This document shows positions 46,844-58,404 of a DNA stretch of 64,000 nucleotides, in pieces. Location: positions 11,122,501 through 11,186,500 of the forward strand of contig OX327684.1 in the NCBI GenBank assembly GCA_946807835.1. The letters are read 5' to 3'. The DNA is from Ailanthus altissimus (taxonomy: Eukaryota; Streptophyta; Magnoliopsida; Sapindales; Simaroubaceae). A program made the position numbers and the translations under genes. The notes below the pieces were generated by a model that searched no databases, had not been told where the DNA came from, and saw only the letters and a program-made list of their open reading frames with translations. Position 1 is the first letter of the stretch; each line of letters begins with the position of its first letter.

Positions 46844-48331
46844 ACCCACAAGTGACCTACTTGGTGTGTGTGAGTGAATAGCTAAAATCATCAGTGGCAT
46901 GCACTCAATTTAGTTTATGTACACAAGACAATGAAATGGTCTCTATGAGTTTTTTTTAATTTAATTAATACTTCATATGCTTACTTTTCGTATCACTCTT
47001 CACTAATATAGGTACACACATAATCAAGGATCAAATAGGACTTTAGTTAGATTGTAATGTATGGCTATGGTAAGGGTAGGATAAAATGGATATCCTATGA
47101 GTTTTTTTTAATTTAATTGAATTTCAGCTCAATTCACACTATAAACACATATTTCTCTAGAGATTACACAAACCGAACCGTTTGTCTTCCACCCGATTTC
47201 CCCCAAACGTATTTCTTTGATTCACTCGCTATTTTGTTGCTCTTCTTTTTCTTTCCTTTTAAGGTAGGGGTATAGCAAACTAAATTTATAGTTTTTTTAT
47301 TTTCTTTTGGAATTTTTTTCTTTCATTTTTTTACATTTAAGTCACTAAAGCTTTTCATGTTAGAACAACCAACATTTATAACTAAACCTATAACCCTTCT
47401 TTAATTCACTCTTTCATTTTTAAAATTTCACATAACTCTCAAAAGGAATGTTATACTCATGGCGTGATAGGTATTATGAAGGATAATAAAAGTAAGGTTA
47501 AGGTAGTGATATGGTTAGCAAGGAAAAGTGGTAATTAGACTCAACGGGGGTGACTAGGGTAAAACTATACAAAGGTTGGCTTGAAAGGCTCAATCGGACC
47601 AAAGATGGCTTAAAATTATATCCTCAATTACGTATGCCTTAAGATTTTGCCTTAAGTGATGCTCAAACAAGTTCTAGCATATTTTTTAGACCCTAATTAT
47701 TTTTGTGATCCATAAATGTATTCTAAGTAAGTATAAAAACTAAATGATTCTAACTATGTGCTCAAAATATCAAGTGGTTATAAGTGAATCTGAACTTGTC
47801 CTAGATTACCAAGCAAACGATCACAACATTCATTGTTTCCAAAAGAAAGTAGCATTTGAAATCATATTTTTATTTCATATCATTGACTACTATCATTCAA
47901 CCAACCCATAACTAAAGGAGAAAATGAAAAAAAAAATTGCATGCAAGACACAACAACTAAGAATAACAATCATAAAGAGTAAGCATGATTAAACACGGTA
48001 AATAAACACTAAAGTATTCCCACCCCTTCCTCAAACTTAAAGGCATTATCTACAATGATAAAAATGAGAGTGAGTAAAAGAGACTTCCTATGTAGTCAAC
48101 GGCTTTGTGCGACAATGCTCAAATCTTGAGGCTAAAGTTATTGCTTGGGTTAGTACTCAAAGCCCTCAATTTACTTGACTTTTATTTTGAGCTCCATTGG
48201 GCTACACCTTGTTGGCTTTACTTCCGCTCCTTTTTTTTATGCTTTATGAAGTGTGAACTTTCTGTTTTAATACACTACAATAAATAAAATGGAAAATATT
48301 AAAAATTAAGATTATTGAAAATTAAAATTCA
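46844..48331 (-). repeat. Element B 3' noncoding DNA, proximal piece
   Basis: No gene. Continues the homology to the young element's 3' region after LTR5. A worn internal polypurine motif (CCTCAAACTTAAAGG on plus) lies at about 48028-48042. Confidence 0.75.
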
Positions 48332-48348
48332 CTTTGCTGCCTCCCAAG
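48332..48348 (-). other. Conserved post-gag hairpin, element B
   Basis: CTTTGCTGCCTCCCAAG on plus: the same hairpin, with the outer arm partly decayed. Confidence 0.6.
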
Positions 48349-48469
48349 AAGCACTTGATTTAACATCTTTTGCTTGATATATTTCGGGTTCATGAGAGAC
48401 CAAAATGGATGTTGGAAACATGTTGAGGTGTATGGATGTCAATATTTCTCTATTTATGCTTCCCCAATT

Positions 48470-50965
48470 CTATGATCAAAGTTCTCACAATAGATTCCAA
48501 CCATTTTAACTTATGCTTTTTCGGCAAAGACTTAAAAAGATAATGAATAAAAGAGCTTCCTTGACCAGTGTCTCCAAACTTCTCTTTGAAATATGAGCCA
48601 CGACTCTTCTTTCTTTTCACCTTGTGCCTTATTACCTTTCTTTTTATCTGTGAATGAACATCATCTACCTTCTTGACTTGTGGGGGTTTTTGCTAATTTC
48701 TTTGGTGTATTCCCTCATATCTAAAACATTCATCCTTCTCAATTGGTAATTTAACCTCTTTAAAGACCTTGAATGTTTTAGAATTGAGGTAATGCACCAA
48801 AGACCTTGGATCAATTCTAAAACATTCATCCTTCTCAGTTGGTAATTTAACCTCCATAAAGACCTTGAAGTTGATTGTCTCCTCTTGTACTCTCATTTTT
48901 ATCTCTCCCATCTTCATGTCAATAAGAACCCTTCTAATAGCTAAGAATGGCCAACCAAGAATTATTGGAACTTCACTGTCTTCCTCAATATCTAACACAA
49001 CAAAAACTACTGATATGATGAATTTACCCACTTTCACCAACAATTCTTCAATGATACCCCATAGATAGGTGAGAGATCTATCTGCCAATTCCAAGGAAAT
49101 TATAGTCGGCTTCATCTCACCAAGAACCAACTTGTTCAAGATGGATAAGGGCATGAGATTGATACTTGCTCCAAAGTTACACAAGGCTTTCTCAAAAGCG
49201 GTCTCCCCAATAGTGCAAGGGATAACAAAGCTACCCGGATCCTTCATCTTTTGAGGCAACTTTCTTTAAAGGATTGCACTATATTCCTCTGTTAGACTCA
49301 ACGTCTCATAGTCTTCCAATTTTCTCTTTTTTGACATTACTTCCTCTATGAACTTTATATAGTTTAGCCTTTTCTTCAAGACATCCATAAAAAGAATGTT
49401 AGTGTGAATCTTTTTAAAGTTTTCAAGAACATTCGAGGGTTGATCATATAACTTCTTTTTATAGAAGTGTTGAGGGTAAGGAAATGGTGGGGTAATGACA
49501 AGAGGATTATCTAAAAATAAAATAGAGTTGGGTTTGTGAGTTATCCTAGATGGTTCAAGAATAACTTCTTTCTCTTTACCTTCAACCATTTTTTTCTTTG
49601 AAGTTTCTACTTCCATGCCACTCATAAAAGTGATGAAATTGCAATGCTCTATTGAATTAGCCTCCTTGTCACTTGAGAACTTGCTAAAAGATTAATCTTT
49701 GATTGCATTGGTAAGTTGGCAAACTTGCACCTCTAATGACTTCAATGTAGCATTTATGTGGGTGTAATGTGTCTCAATGTTATCAAGCTGAGCCTCATCT
49801 TTGGTAAATCTCTCCCTTGTCTCCATGATTAAAGTGCCCAAAAGATCCTCTAAAGATGACTTCTTCTCAACCACTTGATGATTAAATCCCGATAAAGGTT
49901 ATAAGGAATTTCTTGGATTGCCATAGTAAAAGGTCTTATGGTTTCTAAGATTGAGATGATCATATGTAGGGAAGTTGTTAGTCCAGTGTTGGAAATTTTA
50001 GTTGTTGATATATTTAGCTTGTTCTGAATCACTCCCTTCACTGGTGTAAGACAAATTTGCAACCATTGTCAAATTCTTGCTTGAAGAAGACTCTTTAGCA
50101 TGGAGTGTAAAAACCTGATTTTCCAATGCCAAAACTTAAGTTGAAAGTGCAACAATGAGATCAACCTTATATACCCTAGTAGCCTTACACACTATAGACC
50201 TCTCATTAGGCCATTGGTAATTATTGCAAGCCATCTCTTCCAACAAAACTTGGGCTTTTTCTGCCATTTTTGACAATAAGGTTCCACCCACTGCCGTACC
50301 CATAATAGTTCTTGTTTGGCCGTTTAACCCATTGTAAAAGAGTTGGATTTGGAGCCAATCTTGGTACCTATGTTGAGGGCATTTCTCAATGAGATCTTTG
50401 AACCGCTCTCATACCTTATAAAGTGGCTTGAAACCCAATTGTCTAAATTGTGCTATCTTCTCACAAAGTTGTAAAGTCTTAGATGGTGGAAAGAACTTAG
50501 TGAGGAACCATTAAGAAAGCTCTTACCATGTTGTGATACTTCTTGGTTACAATGATTGAAACCATCTCATTGCCTTGTCCCTAAGAGAGAATAGGAACAA
50601 ACATAGGAGAATGGCGTCCTACGTGAGTCTATTTAACTTAATTGTATCACACACCTCTAAGAACATTACAAAGTGAACATTCGGGTCTTCGCTTGGCAAT
50701 CCCCCATATCGATTTTGTTGAACCATGTTAATAAAGGTCGACTTCAATTCAAAATTATGGCTTGAACTACTTGGCATTGAATTTTTGAATAGTTCTCATT
50801 AACCACGGGCTTAAAATAGTCCCTTAATGCCTATGGTTGTTGGTTGTTGTTAACTTCTTCAGCTATAACTCGAGCTTGATCTCTCATTTCTCTTCTAAGC
50901 TTTTAAAAAGTGCGCCCAACTTTCGGATCAAATGGAAAAAGCTTTAAGCCACGAGCTCTTCTTAT
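48470..50965 (-). pseudogene. gag-protease remnant of element B
   Basis: Minus strand. The gag start aligns with 44721, but the ATG is ATA at 50965. Decayed gag core at 50850-50060; linker and V-Q-V-C-Q-L-T-N-A-I at 49874-49692; Pro-rich/F-P-Y-P-Q-H segment and F-M-D-V-L-K at 49625-49266. The protease segment is open at 49259-48693: P-G-S-F-V-I-P-C-T-I-G, then CNFGASINLMPL, where the catalytic Asp is Asn, and I-I-L-G-W-P-F-L. A 97-bp direct duplication in 48723-48870 repeats F-K-V-F-K-E-V-K-L-P-x-E-K-D-E-C-F. No RT or integrase follows; the hairpin is next. Inactive. Confidence 0.87.
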
Positions 50966-51104
50966 ACACCTTCAAACAACAAAAATAAAACCACAACTCA
51001 AAAAGAACAAAGAAAAATAAAATGCCAAAATTAAAATCAAGTTGCGTATCCACAATATTAGCATTAATTCAAAATTCTCAATCCAAAGAACAATGCCCAA
51101 AACC

Positions 51105-52409
51105 TGTTCGCAAAATGATACACACGCGAACTATAATTGCAAGTGCATGGGTTGTGAGCAAGTAATAAAGTGATAAGGGAGAATCGTTCCCAAGAGGATT
51201 GAGTCCTAAATTGATGCTAAGTACTATAATGTTGCAACCTAACTTTATCTAGGCTAATCTAAATGATAAGTTGAATTATAGAATTAAAAATGCTTAAAAC
51301 TAAATAACTTAGTAAATTAAAGATTTGAGAGTTCTATATAAATGGGTTATAGGGACTTGATTTCCTTCTATTGTTTCTATGTTCTTTATCATTAATGACT
51401 AATAATCAATTTTATGCATTCACTAGTTAAAGGTGTACGATTAGTCTCATTACCTCTTTCGAGTGTCGAATAAGATCCTATGTATATATAATTAGGTTGA
51501 TATCCCTATCTAGCTCATTATACATACATGAATTAAGCTACCCTTATATAACTGCCCTAAGTTCATTAGTCTCCCAACTCAACAAACTCAAAACTATGCT
51601 TTTTACAACCAACATATGAGTTAGACTCTCCCAAGTGCAAACCCAATTTGTTTAAATCATCCAATTCATCTCCTAATGCAATTAGAAGCATTAAGCACAT
51701 AAAAAGAGTATAAATGAATAACATAAAATAGTCATTAATCACATAACAACATCAATACATATTGTTCAATGGAGTTCCATCAAGCCTTATAATATATAAT
51801 CTAGCAATCTATAATGAAATATTCAATTACATACATCCAAATGTTCATAAAAGTACTCATGTTCAAATCAACACAAAACATAATTAGAAATTAGAAATAA
51901 ATGTAAATAAAGTAGAGAAAGAAGAAGGACCTAGTTAAAGAAGCCTTTGGAGCCTTCAATCTTCAATAATCTCCCTTAACCCAAGTTTTAATGGTGTTTC
52001 TCTCACTAAAACCTCAAGTTTCTCTCTAGTTCGTGCTTCTCTTTGATGATGTGAGAAGTGGCTAAATGGTAGTATTTATAGGTTTCAAATTAAGGCAAAA
52101 TGGCTAATAAAATAGATAGTGGCGCTTGGGCTTTACTTTTTGGTGCTCGAGCACCAAACATTCTGCCTGATTTGGCATTTAAGCGCCGAGCACTATAGTG
52201 GGTTACTATATTACCTATAGTATTCATCGACATTGTAGCATATTTGATTTTTTTCCTTGTTTTCTTTGAAATTTTATCCCAAATTGCTCCATTAACTTGA
52301 AACCTACAAGAAAATATTAATACACATAAAAAGCCATATATTCTTATTTAAATTAAGTAATTACCACGTTTAGAACAGATACAATATAATGTATAAAATG
52401 CGCTTATCA
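51105..52409 (-). repeat. 5' LTR of element B (LTR2 family)
   Basis: TGTTCGC to GCTTATCA. The primer site next to it (about 51082-51099) is a worn tRNA-Asp match. TATA box at 52073-52081; dyads upstream include the perfect 20-bp palindrome TTTGGTGCTCGAGCACCAAA at 52139-52158. Confidence 0.92.
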
Positions 52410-52414
52410 GTACC

Positions 52415-52776
52415 CCAAGAGGGCATGTTCTGCTATTTTCTTACATTTACCTTAAAGATTGATCTTAGGTTTATAATCATGTTTGCTTCTTAAAAGACCT
52501 TCTAAGAGGCACATTCCCTCTTGGGTTTCCATAACCTTTGTCTCTAGCACCCATACTAATAGAAGCTCTCAATCTAGAAGAAGATCGTGAGCCAAGTAAA
52601 ACACTTAAGCCGTACAAATGGTCAAAACCCCATTGGGCATCCAAGCCTTCAGGCCCCATTCTCAACTCTGAGCTTGTTTCTTTCTGAAGAGCCTTCTTTC
52701 TACTTGGATCACCCTCTCTGTCTTTCATTTCTTAAATAAAAAGAATGCGATTGTAATATTCGATCCTTATTAATAG
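52415..52776 (-). pseudogene. Middle part of the Tat-type antisense ORF
   Basis: Minus-strand 83-codon frame (52728-52477), rich in Arg, Ser and Lys and without a domain I recognise. Once element B and LTR3 are discounted, it lies between the N-terminal piece (55990-55160) and the coiled-coil piece (35400-34920) on the same strand, which is why I assign it to the antisense ORF. It could instead be unrelated chance coding. Confidence 0.45.
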
Positions 52777-54996
52777 TGTAGATACCTAGATTTCGGTATA
52801 AAGCTATAAAGAAACTATAGGGTTACCTGATTGCAACCCTATTAGAAATATATTTTTTTATAGTGTGCGTGAGAGGTATTAGACCTAAATTGATAATTTC
52901 ACAGTCGATTGGGGAGTCGGACGATCATGGAATATTTTTGAAATTCTTTCTATTGGCTTAGAAAAGGAAATTTCAATTTAACACATATATTTTTATATAA
53001 GTGTTGTGCATGTAACAAGTATTTGTTAAGAAACACAATCCATGTGTTAGAAAAGGAACCAATGAGGAATAAGCTCATGGATTGCCAAGTTAATAGTGTA
53101 ATAGCTTGACTAGTATAGTCAAATAGTTAGAAATGGACCAATCATATACTTCTATTTCTAACCAATGGTATCTTTGATATTTAGAGTTTAGTTGAGGGAA
53201 TAATTGGGCATTTTAGAGGGCCTATATAAAGAGAATAGGTGCTAGAAAATTGGTCTTAAATGAAAAGCAAAAATTGAAACAAAAAAGGATATTATCGACA
53301 AAAATTGGAGATAAATGGGGGAGAATGCAGAACCATTTCTAGCAGTAAAATTCAAGGCTTTTTCATGATTTTTCATGCATGATCAAGCTAAGCCCAAGTT
53401 CCTAAGGTTAAATAGATCATGTACTAGTGAAAAATCCAAGGACAAGAGGTAAGAAAACATCATTTAGTGATTGTGGTATATGATTTTTCAAGACTATTTC
53501 AATTAATGTCTTTGTTTGAATTATTGACTTAGATTTTAGTTTAATTCAATTTTGAAGCTCAAAGAGACACCAAACTAAAGGAATTAGTAACATATAAATT
53601 AGGGTTTGGTGTGGTTTTGATGTAAAGACTTCAAATTATTATTATTAAGGCATTAGAATTAAATTGACATGATTTGAATGCCATTGGAACAAGAAATTGA
53701 GAAAAGGAATGTGTTGGGTGGAAGATGGTGAATTCAGCCACTTTAGGGATTTTAGAGTTTGAGTGGTGTTTTGGTTTAATTGTTGTATACGAATGATTCC
53801 TTGTGTCAATTGGTTGTAATATGGATGACGAAAAATAAAAAATGAAGTAAAATGGACTTAATTATACATTCTTGGTAACATGAAGGAAAATTATATCCAA
53901 CCGAATTATTAGAGTGTTAAGCAATTTTATGGCTTCGGATAGTAAATTAAAGAAAATTGAATGAAAATGGAAAGTGGAGTCCATTCGGGCATTGTATGCC
54001 AATTAGGGAGCTTACTAGTTTATGTATAATTTTAGCATTAGTAAAGGTTTTAAATGTCAATTATAGAATGTAGGTGAAGGAAACCGAGAGCAGTAAAAGG
54101 AAAATTTTAGAGAAGAATTAAACTTGGAGTGTTTGGTGAGTGAAAATCTGTAATTGTTTATCTTTCGTTTAATATGTTTTAGCATATTGAAATTTTATGT
54201 TTATGTGATTTTAAATATATAAGCATGATTTACAAATTTTGGAATACTATTATAATTATGAATGTCTATGTTCAGTTTGAGAAATATATTTTAAAATTAT
54301 TAAATTAATTTTCAAAGGCCATTGGTACCTTCAGATTTACAATGTGGTGATAGTTTAAGAACTGGTCCGTATATCCTGTATACATGGGTAAGTATTGGGG
54401 GGGTCACTAACTCTGAAAAGTTGGGTTGTCGAGTTATATAAGTTACTCTATATGTACGGAGTATTGTCTCGCTATATATAAGCGATGTAAAATTCCGTTG
54501 CATAGCTAGTTAGATGTCTTTAGATGTCACAGTGGGTGTTGCTAATTTAGACGCTCTGTGACCTACTCACTTTGTGTGGTGCTAGTTTAATCATTGTGTG
54601 AGTATAGAGCTTTAGGGTTACCATTTGGTACAATTTAGAAAGAAAATGGTCGAGCAAGAGTTTTAGTAGATTTTGAGTTATTAAACACATATCATTGCAT
54701 TTAAATATATATATATATATGTTAATTACTATAGTTTTACAGATTATGGCAATTGTTTACAGAAATTATTAATAAAAATTGTTCGATAAGATTTTATCAG
54801 CATATGATGTTTAGAAACAGTTTTATAGTTTTATAATAACTTGAGAAGCATGTTTTAGGCAGTTTGCAGAATATAAAAAGGGTTTGCCTCGCAGAATTTC
54901 CCAATTTTTGTAATTAGACTATGAAGAACTTCTGTTGGGGTGTTTGGTGAGGTCTACTGGAATCTACAATAAAGGATTCCGGGGCGGGTCCTGTCA
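52777..54996 (+). mobile_element. Solo LTR, family LTR3, plus orientation
   Basis: From TGTAGATACC to GGGTCCTGTCA, 2,220 bp, inverted homologue of 14479-16328. TATA box CCTATATAAAGAG at about 53220-53232. There is no clean 5-bp duplication: TAATA on the left and TAATT on the right, each one base from the LTR edge. No primer site or polypurine tract adjoins it, so it appears to be solo. A short AT microsatellite lies at 54707-54721. Confidence 0.75.
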
Positions 54997-56000
54997 GTAA
55001 TTAGGAATCAAGCATTTATACATAATATGTATGAGCCCGAACAAACTTACTCCTCCTCTTTATAATAGAACAGGATAGTTTTGCGATAAGATTTGCGTCT
55101 TTCAAGCTCATTTCAGTCAAAAACCCTCTAGGGCTATTAGAGTGGTCTAGGGCCACCTCAACTCGAGCTCTACGCATCTTAGAAATTTTTGGGCTAGTAG
55201 TTTAGGTTCCTATAAGTGAAATAAGAAAAGTGTTACAACATAAATGACAAAGACATTATAAAGAGCTCAAAGGACAATCAAAGGGAACAACCTACATCTA
55301 AGGAAAACTAAGTCACTATGAACCAAAATCCCCTTCGGGATCAGGAAATTTCTTGACCTTATTCTCTACCAAAAAAGAATTAGAACTCCTCCCACCCTTT
55401 ATTAGTGGAGGGCAAATTCTAAATAGGAACAAGAGCCTTTTGGCTTAAAAAGTAGTAGAATCACTTGTTCTCAGCTGCATTATGTCTAAATTAGTACAAG
55501 AATAACAACTCCTAAAAAACAAAAGGCTCAAATTATTTTGCCATCGCCTATAAGACAAAAGCCTCGATAATACTTACCAAGAATTTTGTCCTAATTAGGA
55601 ATTGGTGACTATTGGGCGGGTTAACATCCTCACAAAATAGGGTGCTATAGGGAGCCTATGCCCAAGCTTAGAAATCTCAATATGCAAGGCTATTTCACCT
55701 TGTTCAAGGTAGTTCAGGAAGTCATCAGTGCTGAAAACACACAAGGTTACTGAGGTGGGAATAATGTATTAGAGTTTAAGTCACTCTAAATCTTCCTCAG
55801 TTATATGTGACCTTTGGTATCTCAGATCTAATTCGAATTCAAGTTCTTCAAGTTCAATTAAGGGATCATTAAACAATCTCTCATTCTCTTCTCCTACCTC
55901 AACTAGTTCAAGACATACCTCATCCCTAATACAACCTCATTACCCTTTTTTTAAGCACTATAAAGGGAAAAGCAATCTTAGAAATTTCAACCTCCTTAAG
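54997..56000 (-). pseudogene. N-terminal domain of the Tat-type antisense ORF
   Basis: Minus strand, decayed. Translated pieces in order: E-L-E-E-L-E-F-E-L-D-L-R-Y (about 55850), a F-L-N-Y-L segment, H-R-L-P-I-A-P-Y-F-V-R-M-L-T-R (about 55650), then after a frame change N-L-P-S-T-N-K-G-W-E-E-F (about 55400) and W-F. This order and the R-L-P-x-x-P-Y-F-V and L-P-S-x-x-K-G-W patterns resemble the PF04195-like (putative gypsy-type transposon) domain of antisense ORFs in Tat elements. Recalled from family knowledge, not searched. Confidence 0.55.
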
Positions 56001-56859
56001 AGGAGGCTTCATCCTTAAGATCTTGGGTCCTCCTAACCCCATTATTTCTCATAATAAGTAGAGTTTCTTTAATTTCCTCCTCTACTTCACTTACTAGTAG
56101 CCTAAGATCTAAACAGCTCTTACTTATCTTAAGTCTTTATGGAAGGAAGAAATTTACTTTATGGGGAAAAAGGACAAAATCATATAGTTCAAACCAAATT
56201 CAAAACACGATTATGAATTTACAACCAAGAAATTTCAAAAACCTCACAGTTGACTATAGGGATTTCAAGAATACAAGAAACATCAAACAAACCAATAAAA
56301 AAAAACAAAATAAGGAGAGAAACTCTCTATAACTTGAAGAAATCACTAGAACAATAATCTAGAGCAACAACAGAAAAAAAAATCACAAAGCCTTAAAATC
56401 TCTCTTTTGATGAAATAGTGTTGGAGCAAGTACAAGTGCTAAAAGAACCCTAAAAGGCATATTTAAAACCCAAGTCTGGAAGAAATCTAAACTGTTCATT
56501 CGAACTAACAGACCAGATTGAAACACATTTAAAAATGTTCCCAACTAACCAACATGACAATTAAGGGACCAAGAACCATTCAATTCAAACACCAAGCTTG
56601 GGATTGGGACACCTCTCCAATAACTATTCATTTAAAACATTTAAGTGAAGTAAAAATGTCGGATAACAAGTACATGATTCTTTAAGAGACACTTCTATTT
56701 AATGCAAAGATTCTCTCTTGTGAGCTAAACCTCTTCGGGGTAAAACCAGGCAAATAGAAACCTCGAGCATCAAATAATTAGTGGCCACAACACCAATACC
56801 TGAGCCACCTTTTTTAAAGGTGATTAATGTAAGAATTGTGCCAAGAAACACATAGTTTC
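56001..56859. other. Unassigned DNA, perhaps the Tat 3' LTR side
   Basis: No open frame. In a Tat element the 3' LTR should lie beyond the antisense ORF, but I find no matching LTR edge here. Confidence 0.35.
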
Positions 56860-57189
56860 TATTAGAACTGGTGCTTACGTGTCATTCTAATACTGTAAGA
56901 ATATTAATTATTTAATATTAATACAATAAGCATTTCGAATAAAATCGTTAATAATAAATATATATGGTAAGATGCATGTAACACTTCAGACATTGTATGA
57001 CCTAAAGAAGTTCAAATCTGGTTCAAAGAAGATTGGACCAGTGCTAAGATTAACTATGCTATGAGTTATAATTGCTAAGAGTTAGCAAGTTATAAAATTT
57101 AGTAAAATCTAAAGAGTTAGAACCTTGTCAACAATAGGACAAAGACCTGAGGGTATAATTGCTAAGAGTTAGCAGGTTATATAAACCTG
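56860..57189 (+). repeat. 5' LTR fragment of copia element Z
   Basis: Starts ATTAGAACTGGTGC (compare 61007) and follows the copia LTR for about 300 bp, then jumps back to an earlier LTR motif near 57155 and ends in the foldback CAGGTTATATAAACCTG (57173-57189) against a truncated LTR1. Confidence 0.75.
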
Positions 57190-58404
57190 TTGCCCTAACA
57201 CTACAAGGATTTTCGCCCCAGTGCTGGAACAGTGATCAAAATAAAAACAAATAGAAAAAATGACCTATTTAAGTCGTAGTTCATTGCCCAACACTAACAA
57301 GCTATTGCACCAGCAACAACCTAGAGCTCCAGTGCTAGACCTTCACCGTTCTAGCAATACACATTTTACATGTAGTGTCCAGCAGTAGTACGATTCTTGA
57401 CTCGACAAGAATTGGAGATTTAAAGCTCATATCAATCCCTATAAAAAATCACTCGTCCCCAACCTTTAAAAAGCATCCAAAAACATCAAGAACATACAAC
57501 ACAAGTTTTAAATAGTAATTGAAGCATCCATAGAGAGAGATTCAAGGCGTTCTTCGGCATCAAGAGTTTCTTAGGCAGCGCAATCAATATTAATTCGACG
57601 TCTATATCGATTTGCTATTGATTGTATCATATTTTCTTATTATTTTCGTCGTTGTTCTCTTGTAGCCATGAACTAAATTTTTTATCTAGTGTTAATACTT
57701 GAACTCTATATGTGCGCTTAATTTCCATATCTTTTTAATATTTAATAAACTTAGTTCTTTGTTATTCAAATTACTTGTTCTTAATGCTTCAATATATCTA
57801 GCCAATATATAATGAATGAATTGGTAATATTTTGATAAACTCAAAAGAGGAATCATTATATTTAGACCTAGGTAATTTGATGCAAGATTGTAGAGTAACA
57901 TTTAATGTTGCATATGCAAGTTTCAAATTAGGATAGGAATATACCTAATTGGCATATATGATCAATAAGACTGAATCTTAATGAATCTTAATTTATTATA
58001 AGTACCATAGGAATATAGGTATTGAGTAAATTAAGATATACTTGTATGACCTTGAGAGAGGCTTGTGAATATATTAGTGTCTTGATCAATAACAAGATCT
58101 AAGAGAATTAAATATTAGAGAATTAATCATTAGAAAGCATATTGAGGGATAGTATTAACTCTAAGTTTTCTCTATATTACTATCTTCCAAATCTCTTTAC
58201 GTTGTGTCATTACTTTTATATTTTCTAAATTCATTCTTAGATTTTGATTTTTTTGATAATTACTAGAAAGATATAATTTTAGTACTTGGTTAAAAAGAAG
58301 ATATTATCCCTGTGGGTTCGACATCCAACTCTTTTGTCCCATTATTACTTGCATACGATAGTGTATACTTGCACTCAGTTAGAAGATATAGAATTATCGC
58401 ATCA
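57190..58404 (+). repeat. LTR1-family LTR, 5'-truncated, plus orientation
   Basis: Homologous (inverted) to 38891-40100; the first about 200 bp of U3 are missing. Worn dyads (CGCCCCAGTGCTGG) at about 57214; TATA region at about 57440. The exact family end is at 58404 (TATCGCATCA), followed by copia pre-integrase DNA. Confidence 0.85.

Larger units (their letters stand above)
35773..52409 (-). mobile_element. Athila-type gag-protease element B, complete with nested insertions
   Basis: Two LTR2-family LTRs (35773-37075 and 51105-52409) bound the element; perfect target duplications GTACC lie at 35768-35772 and 52410-52414. In element sense (minus): LTR, degenerate primer site, gag-protease remnant, hairpin, 3' noncoding DNA, LTR. 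Without the nested LTR5 and young element the internal region is about 4.5 kb, as in the young element, and likewise lacks RT, RNase H and integrase. Its LTRs differ at roughly one base in ten over the part compared, so it is much older than its innermost passenger. It was inserted into the Tat antisense ORF. Confidence 0.92.

Noticed and set aside
54707..54721. AT microsatellite
   Set aside because: Short and common in AT-rich LTRs.
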